From Pseudophaeomoniella oleicola (taxonomy: Eukaryota; Ascomycota; Eurotiomycetes; Phaeomoniellales; Phaeomoniellaceae): DNA of 64,000 nt. How positions within the stretch are numbered: position 1 is the first letter of the stretch; each line of letters starts with the position of its first letter. Shown one piece after another: positions 56,677 through 64,000 of the stretch. The notes under the pieces were generated by a model. That model saw only the letters and a program-made list of their open reading frames with translations, made no database searches and was not told the DNA's origin. The translations under genes and the position numbers were made by a program. The stretch is taken from assembly GCA_003868215.1 (NCBI GenBank), contig QWDQ01000060.1, forward strand, positions 1 through 64,000, written 5' to 3'.

Positions 56677-56688
56677 TACTACGTAGTA
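56677..56688. repeat. Intergenic palindrome TACTACGTAGTA, copy 7
   Basis: Exact copy, 79 bases from copy 6. Confidence 0.85.
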
Positions 56689-58013
56689 TGCATGCTGACC
56701 GTAGATGTCAGGCAGCCTGCAACCACTCGCGCCTTTGGTGGAAAAGAACGCAGAACAGAAAGGTATCACTAAGCCATAGAAGATACTGGAAAGCTCTCAC
56801 CGCCCTTGCCTCTTTGGCCTCTCCAAGAAGAGAAGGCAAGCCATATGCGTCTGTTCTACAGTGACGACCTGAGTTCTGTTGCGGGACTTTGCATGCTGTA
56901 ATTGTCAGAGAATAGGACATCTACGTTGCTGACGTGTCGTAGTGGACAGGCTGCACACTGCTATCTAGTTCTGCATCGCTGTGACGGATAATTGCAGAAC
57001 GTTGCGTCGATATGTGCTTTGTGAACCATCAATGCAATATCACCAGGATGAATTCCGTTCACTGATTACCCATCAACATGTCAGATTCCTTGTAAAAAGA
57101 GGTATGCGCACAAGGTACTTGTAGAAGTCTCAGATATGTTACGGGAAGCAGGGGCTGCCGCCACAGTCGTTGATCCCGGTAGATGACAAGATGATCGGCA
57201 GGGACGCACAACTGTGGCTTGATCTACCATGTACTATCTTCCCTATAGGACAACAGAAGCATGGGGTTAAAGGCAGGGGATGTTGAGACGAGAGGACAGT
57301 ACACAAATATATTAGTCTGACAAGAATTCATATGATCAATGAAGAGGAATGATGTGTGCCATGCTTATGAGGTCAACGAGAGGAGGAACCAACGACTGAG
57401 ACTTGTTTCACGTTATTCATTCATCGGCGTTCGTACAAGGCAATTGATGGGTACAACAGACAAGCCCAGAAGGGCTGCCTTTACTGCAAGAGATCTTGCA
57501 TATGTGATGCTAAAATGGGAGGCGAAAAAGTGCCGCCAAAGCAGATTGGATGATGGCCATGGCGCCATTCACACCGCATAAGGCTGAAGGACAGAAGCGA
57601 AGTCAGGTGGTCTCCGTGATCAAGAATATCCTCAGCCCTATACCAGAGACATTACCGATGCAAGCAATACGATGTAGGAGTGGTCAGAGAAGGAAGTCAG
57701 TTGCTGAACACTGAATCCAATGTTCAGCAAGGGAAGCAACGTTAGGTGTCCCTAAATGGCCGGATGTCACCCTTCGGGTACCTCCCTCCCTCGCCCGCAC
57801 AGAAGGTTTGCTCAACTTCCGCAATCATTGTCGATCTCCCCCAAAACAGAACAATCCACGATCTTGTCCACTCAAACATCTTTATACACTGTGACGCTCA
57901 TATCAACACGGACTTGGGTACTTTGTCTTCTATCAATTGGAATTTTCACAAGATCACTTTGTCGCCAGTTAGCCGGTCCTCGAGTCCAAAAGCTTCTTGC
58001 TCTCCGCGACATC

Positions 58014-59220
58014 ATGTTGCGAGATACACCAGAGCAGCAGATGTCGAAGGAGAATGCACAGCCCGAAGACATGTCAGCTGAGGAGAAGAGTAAGCTTCCT
58101 CAGAGCAGACCCGATGATGAGTTTCAGACCATTGAGCATGGGGAGGCGAATGATGACAGCGAATTTGAGACCGAAGACGACGAAGAGGACGGTGAATATA
58201 CAGCAGACGGGACCAACCCACGCAACATGTTCGAAAACCTCCTCCGCAGTCATGGCCTCCTAGGACCTCGGGGTAAGGGACAGCAGGAAGGTTCCCCTCG
58301 TGATGCATTGCACCCACTTGTACAAGTTCTGTCTTCATCCAACGTCGAGGACTGCGTACAGCTGGAAAATGCCTCTTTTCCAGAAGAAGAACGAGGGTCA
58401 CGTGAGAAGGTCGGTCCTCCAAACCCCATTCCTACCCTGTCTCTCGATTGAATCAGATGCATCCTTTCTTTTCGATTATCAATCTTTGTTATCGGAGGGA
58501 CTTCGTCCACTTTTCCAATGAATGCATGGTCAGCGATTTTTTGGGACTGTACTTCGATCAAGGTTTGGCTGCTTTCCGGTCATATAGGCACACAGCCGTC
58601 ATGCGCTTCTATGGCGGACAAGAGTTGAATATGTCTGCCTTCTGGGACTCTGCTACTGCACTGAATGCTCGAACACATTTACTAGCCAGGAAACAAAAGT
58701 CTGACTTCATTTGTAGTTCACCTATCGCTTGAAGAAGTGTCCTGAACTATCACTTGGGGTCCTTTCAGTGCCGACTTTGTCAGAGAGAGAAACAGAGGCC
58801 TCTATACGACCTCAACTCGTTGCCCACATCGTTGCAACACGGACCACCGCAGACACCGTCACTGACGCTGCTATGGCCCTTCCTTCAGACTGGGAGTCCA
58901 ATGTCAGAGCATCAGAAGATCAGCACCCTCCCATCGAAGGTCATCAAGACCGTGGACAGACCGTGGCAATCCATTCGTTAGCTGTCCTGCCCGAACACAG
59001 GAACAAAAGAGTAGGATCGATGCTGATGCAGTCCTACCTTGAGAGAATCAAGAGTGCGCAAATTGCAGACCGAATTGCCTTACTGGCTCATGGCGATCTC
59101 ATTCCCTTCTATGAAAGACTAGGTTTCAAGAATATTGGTCCTAGCAAGGCTGCATTCGGAGGTGGTGGTTGGACGGACATGGTATACCCCTCCACCCTGC
59201 TCATCTCCTCTGGTCTCTAA
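58014..59220 (+). CDS. GNAT N-acetyltransferase, arylalkylamine/polyamine acetyltransferase-like
   Basis: The protein resembles fungal PAA1/serotonin N-acetyltransferase-like enzymes, which acetylate amines with acetyl-CoA. Two exons, 58014-58409 and 58717-59220, give 299 residues. The junction rebuilds the family block SFPEEERGSREK-FTYRLKKCPELSLG exactly. The acetyl-CoA-binding core is AIHSLAVLPEHRNKRVGSML, with FYERLGFKNIGPSKAAFGGGGW near the end. The first 75 residues are an acidic, Glu/Asp-rich extension not needed for the fold. The intron is 307 bases, by far the longest in the window, and may hide a further exon. The start is uncertain: the frame is open back to 57756, and I chose 58014 because upstream sequence does not look protein-like; 58041 (MSKEN) is another option. 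Confidence 0.78.
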
Positions 59221-59657
59221 CATAATCTCAGATCCTAGAATTCGATCACACCCAAGAGGAGGAGGACTGAAACAGGAGCTGTCCAACATCGCAGGATCTT
59301 ATATGCAAGGAGATATCTGCCGGTCTCTAGCATAAACCTTTAACTTCTCATCTTGAACGAGTTCTGTCCTGGTTGCACGATTTAGATCACCTTTCGATAT
59401 GTTGGTGGAGTATTGGAATGGCAAGAAGATACAGAAAAGGGCGTTAAAAGGACCAGTACTGACCAATGATGGACACATGCGAATATTTCAAGGCAGGCTC
59501 ACGATGGTGCGAGTGCTACAAGACGTCAATGGGCCTGTACGGGATTGCCATTGTCTGAACACTATTCTTACTCTACATGAGCCAGCCCTTTGACTTTTGA
59601 CGAGATTGTCGCCTTGAGAGATAGCTTCGTACATAGGTATATATGCCTCTCTCAATG
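59221..59657. other. GNAT-ERG28 convergent 3' region
   Basis: 437 bases between two stop codons; probably 3' UTRs. No gene is seen. Confidence 0.6.
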
Positions 59658-60271
59658 CTAATACCATCCATTCCACCACCCCAGACTTGTCCACGTGAAA
59701 CTCGGAACCGCGACAGCAACGATGGAGAACCACGGGCTCTTCACCCTCGCGGTCCCGTAAACCAAAGCCTCGCTCGACACAAAGACCAAGGCGATCGCGT
59801 ACGTCCACATGACCAACTGATACACCTCACGGTTATGAATATGATACGCCCCGTACAACCGGATCACCGCCGACAAGAAATTCCACACGCCGAACGTGCG
59901 CGCGCCGAACGGCGTGACGGGCGAATTCGTCGTCACCGTCGGCCCCGTCCGTTGCGGCGGGATCGGCCAGTGCTCGTGCAGCGGGTGGTGCGACGATACG
60001 GCCAACAGTGGCTTCTTCTTGTCGTTGTCTTTTTGTTCCGGGGTCGGTAAAGGGCCGGCGAAGAGGCGGCGGGAGAAGAATAGGGTCGAGTAGGATTTGT
60101 ACGTGTTGAAGACCGAGGCTATGGATGTCTGGAGGGAAGGGGAAAGAGAGGAGAGAGAGGTCAGTTTTGAGTAGCACAAGTGTTGTTGTTGTATAGGGCA
60201 AAGCTTACGAGGAGCAGCCAATATGGTAATAGGCCGTCGGCTGGCGGGAGGAGGGATTGTAGTGCGTCCAT
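59658..60271 (-). CDS. ERG28: Erg28, ER scaffold of the sterol C-4 demethylation complex
   Basis: Erg28 is a small ER membrane protein that holds Erg25, Erg26 and Erg27 together in ergosterol synthesis. Two exons, 60271-60209 and 60128-59658, give 177 residues. Exon 1 encodes MDALQSLLPPADGLLPYWLLL, here read as a short N-terminus and the first half of a membrane segment (GLLPYWLLL). Exon 2 continues TSIASVFNTYKSYSTLFFSRR, then SPVTPFGARTFGVWNFLSAVIRLYGAYHI and VYQLVMWTYAIALV, all typical of the family. Between the first and second segments lies an extended loop with Pro, Lys and His. The C-terminus (FTWTSLGWWNGWY) is aromatic-rich and differs from the usual ending. The 80-base intron has GTAAGC and CCAG ends. 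Confidence 0.88.
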
Positions 60272-60977
60272 GTTCTTTTTTTCTTTTCTCTGATGGGTGA
60301 TGTTCTAGAAATTCGTGGGTAGCAGGATGTAGTATGAGTAATGGGCGGGCGGTGAGGTAGATAGGTAGATATGTAGAGGGTTTGAACAAAGTCGTGAGTA
60401 ATTATGTTCTCTCAAAGACTTAACTCTTCAACAGAAGAAGAGATGTAGTTTTTAATAAGAAGAGCAATGACGTTGAGTGAGTGACCCCGACGAGCAAGGA
60501 TCTCAATTGTCGTCAATTAATTCAATAACAATTAAATGAAATGATAGTAATATTATTGATTGATACAATGTCATCCAAACATTCAACCAACAGTCCACAG
60601 CCAACCAAGCTCTAAGCTTCTCCCAGGCACCTTTCGTACCCGAGTGGCCTTCTCCGCAGTCAACCAATAATTAATGAATTACTCTGATCCAAACAAGGCA
60701 GCGCTACCAAATGAGGTTAAGCTTGACTCGCTGCTTTTACGGATATAAAGACGATATCATCAAACGTTGCAACGAACAACACTGATACTGCATATTGCAC
60801 AGATCCCGGCGAAACCTTGAAGGAGTAAATTCCCATACGCGTGTTCATTTATCCCCTTGCTAAATTGCGGCCGAGTTCGCACGTAATTTCATCGAGACAG
60901 TCTCCCCCTCACCTCTCACTGGGCCATCGTAGTAACCCTCGAGTACAGCTTTATACATACTATACAAAGGAATCAGA
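60272..60977. other. ERG28 promoter and ABC transporter 3' flank
   Basis: 706 bases between ERG28 start and the ABC transporter stop, A/T-rich around 60500-60560. No gene is seen. Confidence 0.55.
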
Positions 60978-63900
60978 TTATATAGCTTGGTTAGAAATCG
61001 CCGTGTCTGTTCCTGGGATTCCAGACTTGAGCAGCTCTCGTGACTGATGCTTCTGACTATGGGCCCAAAGAGCTTTGAAACTCCCATTCCCTTTGTTCAA
61101 TAGGTTTTCTGGAGTATCGTACTCAACCAGAGTGCCGGCGTCGAGAACAGCAATCCGATCAAATCCGAAGATGGTGTCCAGTCGGTGGGCAACGGCAATA
61201 ATGGTATGGTTGGAAAATTCTTTCTCAACAAAGCTCATTGCCAAGAGCTCGGTCTGCGCATCCATGCTGCTGGTAGATTCGTCAAGGATCAAGATCCGTC
61301 TCTTAGCATTGATCACAAGACTTCTGCCAATGCAAAAGAGCTGTTTTTGACCTTGGCTCAGAGGTGTCGATTCCATGTCCGCATGCAATCCACCTCTCGG
61401 CGAGATCTTCTCCCAGAGACCAAGTTGCCGAAGGATGGTGATAAGATCGGTCTCGGTATGTGTTGCGAACGGATCGAGGTTCGCGCGAATACTTCCTGGA
61501 AAGAGTACTGGCGTTTGAGGGACCACATTATAGAGTGACCTCACAGCATCGCTCGTGAATATCGAGAGATCGTGATCGTTCACCGAGACAGATCCTTCAA
61601 TGACGGGGGCAAGGCGAAGAAGAGCCATGACGAGTGATGACTTCCCACTGGATAGCCGACGAAGTAAGTAGGTTGCTCGTTGATGATGATGACAGAAACA
61701 GAAATGGAAAAGGAGGCGTGAACCGCGTTTCTCGAATGCTTACCTTCCAGAACGACCGCAAATACCGACTTTCATACTAGGCTTCATTACAAGTGAGATG
61801 TCTTTCAACACGGGGTTCGAGTTGATGCTGTTTTATGGTTACGTCAATAACCTGACAGCGTGGGTGGTTTACCTGGTTGAGCAGAATCGTAGCTTACCTA
61901 TACGAGACGGTTACATCCTTCATCTCAATTTTCTCAGGATTCGACCATTCTGGGACAGCCTGAAGCAGTATCTGATTCGGGTCATCTTCTGTCTTGACCT
62001 GGGTCGTGAAGTCCTTGATTCTTGTAATGGCACCTAGAGCCGTCTCGAGGGACGTATAAAATGTGACGAGAGATGTCAATGTCTGAGCAAATGTAACAAC
62101 ATTTACCAACGCCACCCCGATGGCGTTACTGTTGGTTAAGTTTTGAACTTGGGTGCCGAATGCCACCAGAGAAATCGCTATTGCAGCAACGACCAAACCC
62201 AATACCAGAGTGAGCCAACGCTGTACGCAGAAAAGAGTATAAAATGGACGTTGAGAGGTGTCAAGCAATGAAACGTTGTGGTTCTGGAAGCGATGCTCCC
62301 AGCCGAAAGCCCTGATCGACTCCAGACCGCTATAAGTTTCCAGCATATGGCTGAACAAGGGTGATTTTGCTTCCAGATCCAACAGTCGAACCTGGCGGCT
62401 CGTCCTCAAGTAAAATTTCTGGAGGACGTACGCTGTTATGATGACTCCTGCCAAAAGAGCTGCAATATACTTGACACCAAGGGCAATAACGATTGCCTGC
62501 CCAAGACAGTTGAAGCAATCCATTATGTACGGGATGGCAAATGAAGGAAGGTCAAGGTCTACAAGAGTCATGTCCTGGCTAAACCTGTTGAGCGTTATTC
62601 CTGGATCGGTCGTGCTGTGGAAGCTGTAGTCTGCATGCATCGTCCTCTGTAAAAGATCCCAGTGCAACCTTTGAGCCGACTTGGGGACCATCACTTGGAA
62701 CATGTAGAGCAGGATCGACCCAAACAAGGCCATGGCAGCCAGCTGAAACCCGGCGTAAGATGCGCCGTATATAGCATTGGTGTGCCGACCTGGGCTGTTC
62801 TGGACGGCATCGACCCAGTGACCAATCCATATCTGTGCGAATCTGGTGCAGAAAACAAAGCTTCCATTCAGAAGTAGGTAGACGACAAAGTTCGATAAGC
62901 CAATGTTCCTTAGGTAATATCCATATATTGCGGTACTCCCAGTCTGTCGGGTAGAGTCACTGGCCCCAATGCTGCCACTGGCAGCAGATTGGTCATTGGC
63001 AGTAACCTGCCCAGGACCGGCACTTGCCATCTTAACAGTATCTTGATCATCTGTGATCGACACAATGCCTGGTACCTCGCCTGTTATCTCAAAGCTCTCG
63101 ACCATACCTTGACGTTCAACGTTTCCGTTCTGGTCGAAAATAATGACAAAGTTTGCTTCCGGCACATACCGTGTTGCATGCGTCACAAATACAACGGTGC
63201 ATCCAAGCCTCTTGAGAAGGCCAGAGGTGCTCAGCAGTCCTTTGAAGACCGAACTCTCCGTTTGGGTATCCAGTCCGCTCAGACAATCATCCAAGAGAAG
63301 CAAAGCCCTCCTGGAATATACCGCTCGCGCAAGTGCGACTCGTTGGGCCTGGCCACCAGAAAGCTTCGTTCCTTTCGAGCCAAGCATGGTCCTATCTCCC
63401 TGTGGCATTGCCGCAATATCCTGAATCAGACTGACCGCGGCTATAACATCTGAATATAGTTGCTCGTCGAAATCGAGGCCACAAAGGATGTTGTCTCGCA
63501 TAGATAGGTTTTGAAGCCATGGTTCTTGGCCACAATAGGAAATAGAGGAGGAGGCCAGGCGAACGAAACCTTTAAAACATCGGACTTCACCTAGAAGGGT
63601 TCTCAAGAATGTCGACTTACCCGACCCGACTGGTCCCGACACGATAGTAAGTGTTCCTGGAAAGATCTGTACGTTGATGTTTCTCAGAACTGCAGTTGCC
63701 TCATCGTCATAACCAAAGCAACCCTCATCTATTGCGAAGATAGGGGCTCCCTCACTAAAGCCGTGTATGACCCTGGAGTACTGCCTCATCTCGATGTCAT
63801 CTTGATTAAATGGTGATTGTCGGTCCGACGTATTCGTGGATGTCAGCGGTTCACTTGGGTTCGAGGTCGAGGGAAGGAACAACCGATAATCCTGCCGTTC

Positions 63901-64000
63901 CTCGAGGTTGAGGTAGTCTTGAATCCTTCTAAAACAGGCCAGGGATGCAGCAAAGATGGGCAGAGCGTTCAAAGCGAGCCCCAGTGGTGAGGACATCAAA
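60978..64000 (-). CDS. ABC transporter, ABCC (MRP) type, 5' end outside the window
   Basis: A full-size ABCC exporter whose N-terminal part lies beyond 64000. Exons seen are from the right edge to 61898, then 61827-61744 and 61647-60978. In order: end of the first membrane domain (residues SSPLGLALNALPIF), first nucleotide-binding domain (Walker A GPVGSGKST, signature LSGGQAQRVALARA, Walker B LLLLDDCLSGLD), second membrane domain with six segments, and second nucleotide-binding domain (Walker A GRSGSGKSS, signature LSQGQKQLFCIGRS, Walker B RILILDESTSSMD). The first Walker B ends in Asp rather than Glu and the second in Glu, the usual ABCC asymmetry. The last intron (96 bases) falls within the codon of the Walker A serine. 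ABCC proteins export conjugates or drugs, often at the vacuole; the substrate here is unknown. No biosynthetic cluster gene is visible beside it. Confidence 0.93.

Larger units (their letters stand above)
56114..58013. other. DDI1-GNAT divergent gene-free stretch
   Basis: 1.9 kb without a supported gene. DDI1's 5' UTR and promoter occupy its left part. A GTCTC/TCTCG run lies near 56424-56440. Two exact TACTACGTAGTA copies sit 79 bases apart (56598 and 56677). Open frames up to about 85 codons look random; however the true first exon of the acetyltransferase gene could lie near the right end. Confidence 0.5.

Noticed and set aside
60978-64000. Possible secondary-metabolite cluster around the ABC transporter
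   Set aside because: Neighbours inside the window are ERG28, an acetyltransferase and DDI1; no synthase, P450 or pathway regulator is present, and the right side cannot be seen.

Overview
This is nuclear DNA from a filamentous ascomycete (Pezizomycotina). The evidence is short introns of about 50-65 bases with GT(A/G)AGT-like donors and CTAAC-like branch sites, an alpha-1,3-glucan synthase of about 2,460 residues, fused LeuC-LeuD isopropylmalate isomerase, a MET13-type methylenetetrahydrofolate reductase, and Nur1, Seh1 and Set3 homologues typical of that group. I cannot place it below subphylum. Exon limits below were worked out by eye from splice signals and family conservation.

Layout: a (TTC)n microsatellite; profilin (-); ALG7 (-) divergent from the nucleoporin SEH1 (+); SET3 (-); a 3.8 kb gene-free stretch; LEU1 (+); a 6.9 kb gene-free stretch; the alpha-1,3-glucan synthase gene (+); an SMP-30/lactonase-like gene with a large insert (+); the Rab GTPase SEC4 (-); a 12-base tandem array holding a 97-base assembly gap; a secreted aspartic protease (-); an uncharacterised 1,100-residue membrane-anchored protein (-); NUR1 (-) divergent from VMA7 (+); NPC2 (-); MET13 (-) divergent from URA5 (+); NOG1 (-); DDI1 (-) with a start codon split by an intron; a GNAT acetyltransferase (+); ERG28 (-); and the 3' part of an ABCC-type ABC transporter (-) that runs off the right edge.

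Most genes are conserved housekeeping genes: secretion and glycosylation (ALG7, SEC4, VMA7, NPC2, ERG28), nuclear envelope and chromatin (SEH1, NUR1, SET3), biosynthesis (LEU1, MET13, URA5) and ribosome assembly (NOG1). They do not form one pathway or a secondary-metabolite cluster. I found no recognisable transposon, tRNA, rRNA or CRISPR-like array. The unexplained signals are the split DDI1 start codon, a 12-base palindrome (TACTACGTAGTA) present seven times and only between genes, a perfect 20-base palindrome in the large gene-free stretch, the interrupted 12-base array, and the orphan membrane protein beside NUR1.
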